DNA of 34,249 nt from Kiritimatiellia bacterium. GTDB lineage: Bacteria > Verrucomicrobiota > Kiritimatiellia > RFP12 > UBA1067. Under the pieces are notes generated by a model. It saw only the letters and a program-made list of their open reading frames with translations, was not told where the DNA came from and searched no databases. The position numbers and the translations under genes are program-made. Within the stretch, counting starts at the first letter, position 1; the number at the start of each line of letters is the position of its first letter. Shown one piece after another: positions 1-8,231 of the stretch. The stretch is from the NCBI GenBank assembly GCA_018384485.1, contig JAHBAE010000043.1, positions 1-34,249 on the forward strand. Reading direction: 5' to 3'.

Positions 1-19
1 TAGAGTTTTTGTTTTTCAT
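1..19 (-). CDS. Probable start of a divergent gene leaving the window (partial)
   Basis: On the minus strand an ATG at 19-17 opens a frame reading MKNKNS before the window ends. No product can be named from six residues. The call rests on position: a well-formed promoter (TTGCTT, 17-base spacer, TATAAT) ends only 7 bases before this ATG, and no Shine-Dalgarno lies between, so the message would be leaderless. The gene is divergent from fucI. A regulator of the fucose operon would fit that arrangement, but nothing in the sequence shows it. Confidence 0.35.
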
Positions 20-26
20 GGCATAT

Positions 27-55
27 ATTATAGTATATGCGTATGTAAAAAGCAA
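27..55 (-). promoter_or_regulatory. Promoter for the divergent left-edge gene
   Basis: Read on the minus strand: -35 TTGCTT at 55-50, a 17-base spacer, and a perfect TATAAT at 32-27. Predicted transcription starts at about the A of the ATG at 19. The -10 lies inside a short inverted repeat (GCATATA at 21-27 and TATATGC at 34-40). Confidence 0.5.
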
Positions 56-77
56 GCGGAAAATCAATGGCGCTTGC
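52..77. promoter_or_regulatory. Inverted repeat, candidate operator
   Basis: GCAAGCG at 52-58 and its exact complement CGCTTGC at 71-77 are separated by 12 bases, so the arm centres are 19 bases apart, about two helical turns. The left arm overlaps the -35 box of the divergent promoter. The layout suits a dimeric repressor or activator. On the minus strand the stem is followed by TTTTT, so a weak terminator is the alternative, but no minus-strand gene to the right needs one. Confidence 0.35.
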
Positions 78-124
78 ATAAATTTCTCGGTGCACCCGTT
101 CAATTTAGACATAAAAAAGAGCAC

Positions 125-154
125 TTGACGATGGTCGCCTCTCTTTGGTATTAT
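125..154 (+). promoter_or_regulatory. Promoter of the fucI operon
   Basis: -35 TTGACG at 125-130, an 18-base spacer, and -10 TATTAT at 149-154 preceded by TGG (extended -10). Transcription should start near 161, giving a leader of about 87 bases before the fucI ATG at 248. Confidence 0.6.
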
Positions 155-235
155 CCGCTTTAAGGGTGTCTTAGTGCCAGACTGACGCTGAGGTGCGTTA
201 AAAGAAGAAGTAAAACGAGTTTCATCAACTAATAT

Positions 236-240
236 GGAGG
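236..240 (+). promoter_or_regulatory. Shine-Dalgarno that fixes the fucI start
   Basis: GGAGG lies one base before an ATG at 242 but seven bases before a second in-frame ATG at 248. The spacing favours 248 as the start. Confidence 0.75.
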
Positions 241-247
241 AATGAAA

Positions 248-2050
248 ATGTCACAGACAGTGTTCACTAACAACGGATTCCCCAAGGTCGGTATCCGTCC
301 CATCATCGACGGGCGTAGGCGCGGTGTGCGCGAGTCGCTTGAAGACCAGACAATGGCGATGGCCAAGGCGGCGGCGAAACTCATATCCGACAATTTGAAA
401 TATCCCGATGGCTCACCAGTAGAGTGCGTTATTGCCGATACGACGATTGGCGGCCGCTTTGAAGCGGCGATGTGCGCTAATAAGTTCCGCGATAATAATG
501 TCGGCGTTTCTCTTTCCGTTACTCCTTGCTGGTGCTACGGCACAGAGACGATGGATCTCGACCCTCAGATTCCGAAGGCCGTCTGGGGCTTTAACGGCAC
601 CGAGCGTCCTGGCGCAGTTTATCTCGCCTGTATGCTTGCCGGCTATGCCCAGCGCGGAATGCCCGCTTACGGCATCTACGGCCGTGAAGTGCAGAACCGC
701 GATGAATCCGAGAAGATTCCCGCAGACGTTGCCGAGAAGATTCTCCGCTTCGCCAAGGCCGGCCTCGCCGTTGCCATGATGAAGGGCAAGAGCTACCTCT
801 CGATTGGCACGTCTTCGATGGGCATTGCAGGTTCTTTCGTCGATGTTGATTTCATGCAGGACTATCTCGGCCTTGCTACCGAGAATATGGACGAGTGCGA
901 AATTCTCCGCCGCATAGAAGAGGGCATCTACGACAAGGAAGAGTACGAGAAGGCTATTAAGTGGATGCGTAAGAATCTGAAGGAAGGCAAGGATTACAAT
1001 CCTAAGGCCATTCAGAAGACGCGCGAGCAGAAGGATGCCGACTGGGATTTCATCGCGAAGATGTCTATCATTATTCGTGATATGATGGCAGGCAACCCCA
1101 AGCTCGCCGAGCTCGGTTTCGGCGAAGAGGCAGTTGGGCGCAATGCGATTGCCGGCGGCTTCCAGGGGCAGCGTCAGTGGACTGATCATTGGCCGAACGG
1201 CGACGTGGCCGAAGTTATGTGCAACAGCTCGTTTGACTGGAATGGCAAGAAGATGCCTCAGATTCTCGCAACGGAGAACGATGCGCTTAACGGAATCTGC
1301 ATGCTCTTCCAGTGGCTCCTTACGAACAAGGCGGCGATGTTTGCCGATGTGCGCACCTACTGGTCTGACGCGGCCGTCAAGCGCGCTACGGGCAAGGGGC
1401 TTCCTAAGGATGCGAAGGCGGGTATTATCCATCTCATCAACTCCGGCAGCTGCTGCCTTGATGCGGCTGGCGAGATGAAGGAGAAGGGCAAGAGCGTCTT
1501 CAAGAATTGGTGGGATGTCACCGAGAAGGATATCAACGCCACGCTTAAGGCGACGGAGTGGGTTCCCGCCGGCGTCGAATATTTCCGCGGCGGCGGCTTT
1601 AGCTCTTCGTTCCTTACGCCGAAGGGCATGCCTCTTACGATGATTCGCCTTGCGCTCGTCAAGGGTCAGGGTCCTGTTCTGCAGATCGCTGAAGGTTGGT
1701 CGACAACGCTTGACGATAAGCAACAGGAAACTCTTATGCTTCGCACGAACCCCGAATGGCCATGCACATGGTTTACGCCTCGTCTCACGGGCAAGGGCTT
1801 CTTCAAGGATGTCTACTCCGTGATGAACGCATGGGCCGCGAACCACGGCGCTATCGCCTACGGCCACATCGGCGCCGATCTTATCACGCTCGCGTCGATG
1901 CTCCGCATTCCTGTTGCTATGCATAACGTTCCGGAAGAGCAGGTGTTCCAGCCGCATTGCTGGGGCCTCTTCGGTTCAAGCGACGATCCGACGGGCGCCG
2001 ATTACCGTGCCTGCAAGAATTTCGGGCCGCTCTATGCCACGAACAGGTAA
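248..2050 (+). CDS. fucI: L-fucose isomerase
   Basis: Cytoplasmic enzyme interconverting L-fucose and L-fuculose, the first step of fucose catabolism; the family also accepts D-arabinose. The 600-residue protein (from ATG 248) matches the family length of about 590. Residues expected to bind the catalytic Mn are visible: Glu343 in ATEND, Asp367 in FADVRTYW and His533 in [14 protein letters not shown]. The C-terminal stretch MHNVPEE and the ending [12 protein letters not shown] are typical of FucI. It is the first gene of a seven-gene operon and is followed after 3 bases by a secreted glycosidase-like gene. Fuculokinase and fuculose-phosphate aldolase are not in the window. Fucose is abundant on mucin glycans, which fits a gut life. 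Identification is very secure. Confidence 0.95.
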   Translation: MSQTVFTNNGFPKVGIRPIIDGRRRGVRESLEDQTMAMAKAAAKLISDNLKYPDGSPVECVIADTTIGGRFEAAMCANKFRDNNVGVSLSVTPCWCYGTETMDLDPQIPKAVWGFNGTERPGAVYLACMLAGYAQRGMPAYGIYGREVQNRDESEKIPADVAEKILRFAKAGLAVAMMKGKSYLSIGTSSMGIAGSFVDVDFMQDYLGLATENMDECEILRRIEEGIYDKEEYEKAIKWMRKNLKEGKDYNPKAIQKTREQKDADWDFIAKMSIIIRDMMAGNPKLAELGFGEEAVGRNAIAGGFQGQRQWTDHWPNGDVAEVMCNSSFDWNGKKMPQILATENDALNGICMLFQWLLTNKAAMFADVRTYWSDAAVKRATGKGLPKDAKAGIIHLINSGSCCLDAAGEMKEKGKSVFKNWWDVTEKDINATLKATEWVPAGVEYFRGGGFSSSFLTPKGMPLTMIRLALVKGQGPVLQIAEGWSTTLDDKQQETLMLRTNPEWPCTWFTPRLTGKGFFKDVYSVMNAWAANHGAIAYGHIGADLITLASMLRIPVAMHNVPEEQVFQPHCWGLFGSSDDPTGADYRACKNFGPLYATNR

Positions 2051-2053
2051 AGA

Positions 2054-2971
2054 ATGGCAATAAATCACAGCATGATTGCCGTTGCTGTAGTTTCGTTGAT
2101 TTCTCAGGCGCTTTCAGTTTTGGCGGCGCCTGAGAATCCGAAACTGGATTTCTCGACGATGAAACGCCAGGAGCGCTCAGTGGGTGCCGGCGTTTCATTC
2201 GTTTCAATCAAGATTCCTGAAACGCCTTGCGAAGTGCGTATGGTGAAGTTTGATCTTGCGAAGAATAAAAAGTTGAAGCTTGAGTTCTGCCTCTGCAGGA
2301 ATGATGAAACTTCGCGCATGACGCCTGAGGATATGGCGAAGAAGGTTGCCAAGGAGACTCGCAAGCAGCCTGTCGCAGCTCTCAATGGAGACTTCTTCCT
2401 GTATGAAGAGAAGGGGGCGGCAAAAGGCGCCGCTGATTCCGGGAAGATAGCGCGTCCGTTCGGGCTTACTCTTTCCAACGGCAAACTTCTTGAGAAGGGC
2501 TGCTGGGATTTCGGTTATGAAATCGTCGGCCGCAGGAAGGACGGCACTCTTGGATTCGGGCGTCTTTCTTCCAAAGGCTCAGGTGACAGTTTCAAGGCGT
2601 ATATGGACGGCGTTGAGGTTACGGATGCGATACGGGTCTGGAACCGCCCCTTGCAGAACGGCAAGGTCATAGACGGGTCGGCGCACAATTGCTATCCCAA
2701 GGATAATCAGAAGAATTATCCGCGCTCGATGGTGGGCCTCGGCACGAATCTTGTAGTCTTTCTCGTTGCCGATGCGCGGCAGATCGGCTGGTCGCTCGGA
2801 ATGCCTTCCGCTCATGCGGCGGAGTTGCTCAAGCGCGAAGGTTGCACGGATGCAGGTCAGTTTGACGGCGGCGGATCCGCTGCTGTTTGGCTTTCAAGGA
2901 AAAATTATCTCAATCGTCCAAGTGACGGCAAGGCGCGCCCTGTCGCCAACGGTCTTGTTATAACGAGATGA
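2054..2971 (+). CDS. Secreted phosphodiester glycosidase family protein (NAGPA domain)
   Basis: A 305-residue protein with an N-terminal hydrophobic signal peptide (about residues 1-25, ending near SVLAA). The rest fits the NAGPA family (N-acetylglucosamine-1-phosphodiester alpha-N-acetylglucosaminidase, also called phosphodiester glycosidase). Visible family motifs are ALNGDFF in the first half, MVGLGTNLVVFLVADAR, and the near-C-terminal FDGGGSAAVWL. Bacterial members act outside the cytoplasm on sugar-1-phosphodiester or related linkages; the substrate cannot be read here. The gene starts 3 bases after fucI with a weak AGG ribosome site inside the fucI end, and its stop overlaps the rdgB start as ATGA. 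Family assignment is good; the exact reaction is unknown. Confidence 0.85.
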   Translation: MAINHSMIAVAVVSLISQALSVLAAPENPKLDFSTMKRQERSVGAGVSFVSIKIPETPCEVRMVKFDLAKNKKLKLEFCLCRNDETSRMTPEDMAKKVAKETRKQPVAALNGDFFLYEEKGAAKGAADSGKIARPFGLTLSNGKLLEKGCWDFGYEIVGRRKDGTLGFGRLSSKGSGDSFKAYMDGVEVTDAIRVWNRPLQNGKVIDGSAHNCYPKDNQKNYPRSMVGLGTNLVVFLVADARQIGWSLGMPSAHAAELLKREGCTDAGQFDGGGSAAVWLSRKNYLNRPSDGKARPVANGLVITR

Positions 2972-3549
2972 AGCTTTATATAGCAACGCACAACGCTCAT
3001 AAGATCCGTGAGATTTCGCAAATTCTCGCGGATTGTGAGATTATTTCCGACGATCCTCAGGGAGTCGAGGAAAATGCCGCCACTTTCGAGGGGAATGCGC
3101 TTATAAAAGTGCGCGCGATTGCGGCGAACCATCCTGGCGAGTGGTGTATGGCCGACGATTCCGGGCTTTGCGTCGATGCGCTTGAAGGCGAGCCTGGAGT
3201 GCGGAGTGCGCGATATGCCGGCGATAATGCACTTACAAAAGAGAATAACGCGCTTCTCATCCGCAATATGCAGGGCGTAGTAGACCGAGCGGCGCGTTTC
3301 GTCTGCGCGGTCGCACTTGTCGATCCTGCAGGCAAAGAACATGTCGTACGCGGCGAATGTGAAGGGCGCATTGCGTCTTCGCCGTCTGGCACTGAAGGGT
3401 TTGGGTATGATCCGCTTTTCATTCCTGACGGGTGCGAGGTTTCTTTCGCCGAGCTTCCCGCCGAGGTGAAAAATTCAATCTCGCACCGCGCTCGCGCGCT
3501 TTCCTCCGTAAGGGAACTAATCGTTCCTCAAGTCAATTCAGGGGGTTGA
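2968..3549 (+). CDS. rdgB: Non-canonical purine NTP pyrophosphatase (RdgB/HAM1 family)
   Basis: Hydrolyses dITP, ITP and XTP to the monophosphate and pyrophosphate, keeping deaminated purines out of DNA and RNA. The 193-residue length is normal. Motifs: the phosphate-binding ATHNAHK at residues 6-12, FEGNALIK at 40-47, the acidic ADDSG at 62-66 holding the metal and catalytic Asp pair, GFGYDPLF at 144-151 and SHRARAL at 172-178. The start overlaps the previous stop by 4 bases (ATGA) and the next gene starts 1 base after its stop, so it is a co-translated member of the fucI-to-exporter operon. Its function has no obvious link to its neighbours. Confidence 0.95.
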   Translation: MKLYIATHNAHKIREISQILADCEIISDDPQGVEENAATFEGNALIKVRAIAANHPGEWCMADDSGLCVDALEGEPGVRSARYAGDNALTKENNALLIRNMQGVVDRAARFVCAVALVDPAGKEHVVRGECEGRIASSPSGTEGFGYDPLFIPDGCEVSFAELPAEVKNSISHRARALSSVRELIVPQVNSGG

Positions 3550-3550
3550 A

Positions 3551-5005
3551 ATGTCTTTTTGGGTTAAGCGCCCGAGTATGAAAGCTTTGATTCTCATAAG
3601 TGCGGTGATTGCTTTTCTCGCGGGTTGCTCTACCGTTAAGAATGCCCGCGAGAAACAAGCCGAGGCGAAAAATTTATCTTCAGACAATGGTGGGAGGGCT
3701 GAGAAGGTAAATGTGGATCTTTCAGGCTGCGCCGTCCGCGCGCTTGTTGAGTTTGCCCTTACAAACAGGCCTGTCATGGTCTCTTCGAGGCTTGAGGTTG
3801 AAAACGCCCGCCTCGCGCTAAAGAGAATCAAATCTTCCGCTCCGCTGGCGAGCGATTCGCCGTGGACATCTCCGACGCTCGGATTCAGCGCTTCACAGGA
3901 TGCAAGAAATTCCGATCAGGATTTCTCCGACGCTTTCAGAACGGAGAAGGGCGATTTCTCAAGCGCGCTTTCTCTCGACATTCTTTTGTGGGATTTCGGC
4001 AGATATTCCGCTTCTGCAGCGGCGGCAAAGGAGCGTATCATTTCAGCCGAGATGGAGCTTGTCAAAGCGGGGCATGAGGTATTTCGCGAGGTGGTCGACG
4101 CGTATTTTGCCACGCTTGAAGCCGATGCTCTTTATGAAGTGGCGCTTACGAATGAAGCGGAGTGCGCCCTTCATCTCGACAGGGCGATTCGGCGCGTCGA
4201 GGAGGGCGAGGCGAAGGAGCTTGACGTCTTGAAAGCCAGGCTCGATCTTTCAATAGCGCGCGAGAGCGTCTGCGCCGCGTCAAACAATGTGGCAACGGCC
4301 GCGGCAGGGCTTATCCGTTCATTAGGCCTTGAAGCCGCAATGACATCGCGCGATAAGATTCTGCCGAGGAAATCTTCTGCGCTTTATGAAATGAACAGAG
4401 TCTTCGCAGAGACTGACGCCTCGGCGGAAACGCTTTTCATGTATGCGCGCACGAATGCTCCCGCAATGCGCGTTTCAAGGGCCGAGCTTCGCGCGGCGAT
4501 TTCCGCCGTCGATGCGGAGATCGCGAACTTGTATCCTGAGATCTCAGCGTCTGCCTCGCTCTCGTGGGTAGATCCCGTTTGGACCTTCCGCTGGGGCGCG
4601 TCTTTTGTCCAATCACTCTTTCAGGGCATGCGCAAGACAACGGCCGTGGACGAGGCAGTTGTCGCCATGCGCAAGGCCGAAGCCAATACGATAGCGGCGG
4701 AGCACGCGCTTGCGCTTGAAATTTCTCTGCAATGCGCCGCGCGCGACAATGCCCGCGAAGCGAATAAACGCGCCAGGCAGTCTTTGAAGGAGGCGAAGGA
4801 GAATCTTGCGCTTTCACGCAGCCGCTACGAAATAGGCGAGGCTGACAGGGTCGATTTTTCAGAGGCTGTCTCTGCGTATTCAGACGCGCTTGGCGCGTGC
4901 GTCAGCGCGTATTATGCGTCACAACGCGCCGAGGCGGCGTTCTTTCCTCTGACAGGAAATTATCCCGTGTACGACGAAGGCTCAGTGCCGACAGAAGGGA
5001 ACTGA
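3551..5005 (+). CDS. TolC-family outer-membrane efflux lipoprotein
   Basis: 484 residues with a lipoprotein signal: the lipobox FLAGC places the acylated cysteine at residue 26. The body is long amphipathic alpha-helix with two related halves, as in TolC/OprM/NodT outer-membrane channels (for example LVKAGHEVFREVVDAYFATL, and LALSRSRYEIGEADRVDFSEA near the end). It should form the trimeric exit duct of a tripartite pump with the adaptor and ABC transporter downstream. GGGGG overlapping the rdgB end serves the ATG at 3551. An ATG at 3578 (residue 10) would give a shorter, more typical lipoprotein signal and cannot be excluded. Family assignment is firm; the cargo is unknown. Confidence 0.88.
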   Translation: MSFWVKRPSMKALILISAVIAFLAGCSTVKNAREKQAEAKNLSSDNGGRAEKVNVDLSGCAVRALVEFALTNRPVMVSSRLEVENARLALKRIKSSAPLASDSPWTSPTLGFSASQDARNSDQDFSDAFRTEKGDFSSALSLDILLWDFGRYSASAAAAKERIISAEMELVKAGHEVFREVVDAYFATLEADALYEVALTNEAECALHLDRAIRRVEEGEAKELDVLKARLDLSIARESVCAASNNVATAAAGLIRSLGLEAAMTSRDKILPRKSSALYEMNRVFAETDASAETLFMYARTNAPAMRVSRAELRAAISAVDAEIANLYPEISASASLSWVDPVWTFRWGASFVQSLFQGMRKTTAVDEAVVAMRKAEANTIAAEHALALEISLQCAARDNAREANKRARQSLKEAKENLALSRSRYEIGEADRVDFSEAVSAYSDALGACVSAYYASQRAEAAFFPLTGNYPVYDEGSVPTEGN

Positions 5006-5010
5006 AGAAG

Positions 5011-6288
5011 ATGAAAAAACATTGTTCTCGGATTGCATTGCTCTCAACGGCGCTCGTTTTAGCCGGCTGCTCCGATTCCGTGAAGATCGGCTCTTCCGAT
5101 AAAACGCCCGCGTTCAGATTCGCGCCGATAGTGAAATCGGACGTGGTGCGCACGGTCGAGGCGACGGGCAAGGTGACTCCGCGCAATACGGCCGATGGGA
5201 TTCCAGTCGGAGCGCAGGTGAACGGAAAGGTGATAAAACTTTTCGTCGATTACAATTCCACAGTCACAAACGGTCAGGTCGTGGCGCTTATCGACCCTCT
5301 CGTTTATGAGGCGAATTATAAAAGCGCGCTCGCGCAGCTGCACGTGAATGAAGCGAATGTCGGCGTGAAGGAAGCAGCCGTGTCGTCGGCTCAGGCCGCG
5401 CTTACGCTTGCGCAAAAAACTTACGAGAGAAAAAAGGCTCTTCTTTCAAAGCGTCTTGCCTCGCAGGCAGATCTCGATGCCGCGGAAGAATCTCTCCTGA
5501 TATGTCGCTCCAATCTTGAAAGCGCGAAAGCTTCCGTCCAGAGCGCGCTTGCGAGTGTGGAGCAGAGTAAGGCAACCGTGAACAAGGCCCGCGCCGATCT
5601 CGGCTACTGCACGATACGCTCGCCCGTCACCGGCGTTGTGCTCGCGCGAAAAGTAGACGAGGGCGAGACGGTCGTCTCGTCGATGAACGCTGTTCCCGTA
5701 CTTACCATCGCCGAGGATTTAAAAACAATCTGGATTGAGGCTACCATCCCTGAGGCCGATGTCGGCAACATCAAAGTTGGCCAGAGCGTTTCCTTTACCG
5801 CCGATGCATACCGCCGCAAGTTTAAAGGGCGCGTAAGGCAAATAAGGCTTGCGGCAACGACGACGAACAACGTTGTGACATACCCGATTATCATAGAGGC
5901 TGAAAACCCCGACGAGATGCTCTTCCCCGGAATGACGGCGACTCTTTCCATCGAGACGGCGCGCGCCGACGATGTAGTGGTAGTGAGCGCGGCAGCATTG
6001 CGATTCCGTCCGAAACCTGAGGATATGCCGGAAGGCGAAGTTGAGCGCGGCAGAAAAATCTGGTTAGTCGGAGAAAACGGGAAGCTTGAATATAAGATAG
6101 TTGAAGCCGGCATCTCCGATGATGCGTTCACCGAACTTAAGGGGGCAGATTCCCTCGAGGGCCAGCAAGCCATTGTCGGTTATGAAACGCGCCATCAGGC
6201 GGCATCAGGCGACCAGACTGTAAATCCCTTCATGCCTAAGCGCACGCGCCCGACAACGAAGGGAACGGCGCCTGAGCCTAAAAAGTAA
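5011..6288 (+). CDS. Periplasmic adaptor (MacA/HlyD-type membrane fusion lipoprotein)
   Basis: 425 residues starting at ATG 5011, which has GAAGAAG just upstream; in-frame sequence before it belongs to the tolC-like gene. A lipobox LAGC gives acylated Cys20. Next come a split lipoyl/barrel-sandwich domain (GAQVNGKVIKLFVDYNSTVTNGQ, quoted here as GAQVNGKVIKLF and onward, and later YCTIRSPVTGVV), a long Ala-rich helical hairpin (about residues 100-195) and beta-barrel and membrane-proximal domains. It should link the outer-membrane duct to the ABC permease. It lies 5 bases after the duct gene and 21 before the ATPase gene. MacA is the closest well-known relative in kind. Confidence 0.88.
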   Translation: MKKHCSRIALLSTALVLAGCSDSVKIGSSDKTPAFRFAPIVKSDVVRTVEATGKVTPRNTADGIPVGAQVNGKVIKLFVDYNSTVTNGQVVALIDPLVYEANYKSALAQLHVNEANVGVKEAAVSSAQAALTLAQKTYERKKALLSKRLASQADLDAAEESLLICRSNLESAKASVQSALASVEQSKATVNKARADLGYCTIRSPVTGVVLARKVDEGETVVSSMNAVPVLTIAEDLKTIWIEATIPEADVGNIKVGQSVSFTADAYRRKFKGRVRQIRLAATTTNNVVTYPIIIEAENPDEMLFPGMTATLSIETARADDVVVVSAAALRFRPKPEDMPEGEVERGRKIWLVGENGKLEYKIVEAGISDDAFTELKGADSLEGQQAIVGYETRHQAASGDQTVNPFMPKRTRPTTKGTAPEPKK

Positions 6289-6309
6289 GAATGATATTCC
6301 GATAGGCAA

Positions 6310-6996
6310 ATGAGCCATCTCATTGAAATTCGCGACTTGCGAAAAACTTACGCGATAGGTGATGAGCCTGTTCACGCGCTTGATGGCGTTTCGCTGTCGA
6401 TCGATCCCGGCGAGTTTGTTGCGATTATGGGAGCCTCGGGTTCGGGCAAGTCTACGATGCTGAATATTTTAGGGTGTCTTGATGTGCCTACGTCGGGGTC
6501 GTACCTTCTTGACGGCATTGAGGTTGCGCGGCGCTCCCGCACGGAGCTCGCGCACATCCGCAACAGGAAGCTCGGCTTTGTTTTTCAGAACTTCAATCTC
6601 CTTCCTCGCACGCGTGCGGTTGAGCAGGTTGAGCTGCCGGACCTCTACATGGGCAGGCTCTCTTTTGCCGACCGTCGCCGCCGCGCTCTTGAGCTGTTGC
6701 GCCGCGTAGGTCTCGGCGGGCGCACGGGGCATACGCCTGCGCAGCTTTCAGGCGGTCAGCAGCAGCGCGTGGCGATTGCCCGCGCTCTTATGAACGAGCC
6801 GCCAGTTCTTTTCGCTGATGAGCCTACAGGCAACCTCGATACGAAAAGCTCTGTTGAAATAATGCGCCTTTTTACCGAACTTTCCGAAGAGGGCATAACA
6901 ATTGTCATGGTGACGCATGAAGACGATATTGCCGCATACGCCAAGCGCCAGCTTCTAATGCGCGACGGAAAACTTGTAAAGGACATCAGGCGATGA
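6310..6996 (+). CDS. MacB/LolD-type ABC transporter ATPase
   Basis: A 228-residue nucleotide-binding subunit with every expected motif: Walker A GASGSGKST at residues 41-49, Q-loop Gln93, signature LSGGQ at 146-150, Walker B VLFADE at 166-171 and H-loop His203. Sequence features such as VFQNFNLLPR and DEPTGNLD are those of the MacB/LolD/FtsE group. In MacB the ATPase and permease are one chain; here they are separate genes with a 4-base ATGA overlap. It powers the exporter encoded with the flanking genes. The ribosome site is weak (AGG at 6304-6306). Confidence 0.93.
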   Translation: MSHLIEIRDLRKTYAIGDEPVHALDGVSLSIDPGEFVAIMGASGSGKSTMLNILGCLDVPTSGSYLLDGIEVARRSRTELAHIRNRKLGFVFQNFNLLPRTRAVEQVELPDLYMGRLSFADRRRRALELLRRVGLGGRTGHTPAQLSGGQQQRVAIARALMNEPPVLFADEPTGNLDTKSSVEIMRLFTELSEEGITIVMVTHEDDIAAYAKRQLLMRDGKLVKDIRR

Positions 6997-8222
6997 ACGT
7001 GTGGATGATTTTCAAAGTTTCCGTGTTTGCGATTTTACGCAATAAGACGCGCTCGCTTTTGACGTGCATCGGCATTATCGTGGGCATCGCGGCGGTAATT
7101 GCCGTTCTTGCGATAGGCAAGGGCGCCTCTATGATGATGGTGAAAGAGATTTCATCGATGGGCAACAACCTTGTCATGGTCTGGCCCGACTGGAACAGGC
7201 GCGGAACGGTGCGCACGGGAGCGGGAGCCGGGCAGACGATGACTGCGGGCGATGCGGAGGCGATAGAGCGAGAGCTTTCGCATATCGTAAAGTCTGTAAG
7301 CCCCGCCGTGAATGTGAATTCGCAGTTAGTGAGGCAGAACCGCAACTGGAATGCGAGAGTGAGCGGAGTTTCGTGCGAAATGCCAGAAATCAGAAACTGG
7401 CAGATTGCGGAGGGCAGGTTTTTTGAAGAGACGGAGCAGCTTAACAACGCCCGTGTGTGCGTTATCGGAACGACCGTAAAGGGAAGGCTTTTTGACGAGG
7501 ATGAGGAAGTCGTCGGCAAGACGATAAGAATTGGAGCGATGCCATTTAAGGTGATAGGGGTTTTGGCGACCAAGGGCGCGAACGGATGGGGGCAGGACCA
7601 GGATGATACGGTAATGGCTCCGTATACAACCGTTTCGCGTATCCTGCAGCGTTCAAAGTTCCAGTCGATAAATATGATGAACGTCTCGCTCCATTCGATG
7701 GACGATGTTGAAGAGGCAAAACGCGAGATTACCTCGCTTCTGCGCCAGAGGCATAAGCTTGCAGGCTATCAGGATGACGATTTTATGCTTCGCGACACAA
7801 GAGAGATTATGAGCACGATCGGCTCTGTCACAAACCTTATGACAGTTCTTCTCACGGCGGTGGCGGCAATATCGCTTCTCGTCGGCGGCATCGGCATTAT
7901 GAATATCATGCTCGTGAGCGTCACGGAGCGCATAAAGGAAATCGGGCTTAGAATGGCTATCGGTGCTACGCCGGCAAATATTCTCTGTCAATTTATCCTT
8001 GAAGCGGTGCTTCTTTCCACTGTCGGCGGAATAATCGGCGTGGGGTTGGGGATTGCAGCCGCCAAGGCGATTGGGCAGATTCAGAACTGGCCTATAATAA
8101 TTGAATTTTCAAGCGCTCTTTGCTCATTCCTTTTTTCCGCGTTTGTGGGAATGTTCTTCGGCTTTTATCCGGCTTACCGGGCGTCGAAGCTCAACCCCAT
8201 CGACTGCCTCCGCTACGAGTAA
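6993..8222 (+). CDS. MacB-type ABC transporter permease (FtsX domain)
   Basis: A 409-residue inner-membrane protein in the MacB layout: one N-terminal membrane helix (about residues 22-42, LLTCIGIIVGIAAVIAVLAI), a large periplasmic core domain (about 45-280) and three C-terminal helices forming the FtsX domain. The conserved LLVGGIGIMNIMLVSVTERI and EIGLRMAIGAT stretch is present, and the ending GFYPAYRASKLNPIDCLRYE (20 residues) is classic. Such permeases do not move substrates across the inner membrane; they work the adaptor-duct assembly mechanically from the periplasm. It is the last gene of the operon. The convergent nuclease gene ends 10 bases away and no terminator is visible between them. 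Confidence 0.93.
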   Translation: MNVWMIFKVSVFAILRNKTRSLLTCIGIIVGIAAVIAVLAIGKGASMMMVKEISSMGNNLVMVWPDWNRRGTVRTGAGAGQTMTAGDAEAIERELSHIVKSVSPAVNVNSQLVRQNRNWNARVSGVSCEMPEIRNWQIAEGRFFEETEQLNNARVCVIGTTVKGRLFDEDEEVVGKTIRIGAMPFKVIGVLATKGANGWGQDQDDTVMAPYTTVSRILQRSKFQSINMMNVSLHSMDDVEEAKREITSLLRQRHKLAGYQDDDFMLRDTREIMSTIGSVTNLMTVLLTAVAAISLLVGGIGIMNIMLVSVTERIKEIGLRMAIGATPANILCQFILEAVLLSTVGGIIGVGLGIAAAKAIGQIQNWPIIIEFSSALCSFLFSAFVGMFFGFYPAYRASKLNPIDCLRYE

Positions 8223-8231
8223 TCTTAGGCG

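Noticed and set aside
413-1957. A 514-codon open frame on the minus strand opposite fucI
   Set aside because: fucI is unmistakable in the other strand. The antisense frame is a by-product of its codon bias, has a low-complexity Arg/Leu/Ala make-up, and shows no family motif or ribosome site.
8223-8231. A terminator between the convergent permease and nuclease genes
   Set aside because: Only 9 bases separate the stops and no stem-loop with T-tract was seen on either strand.
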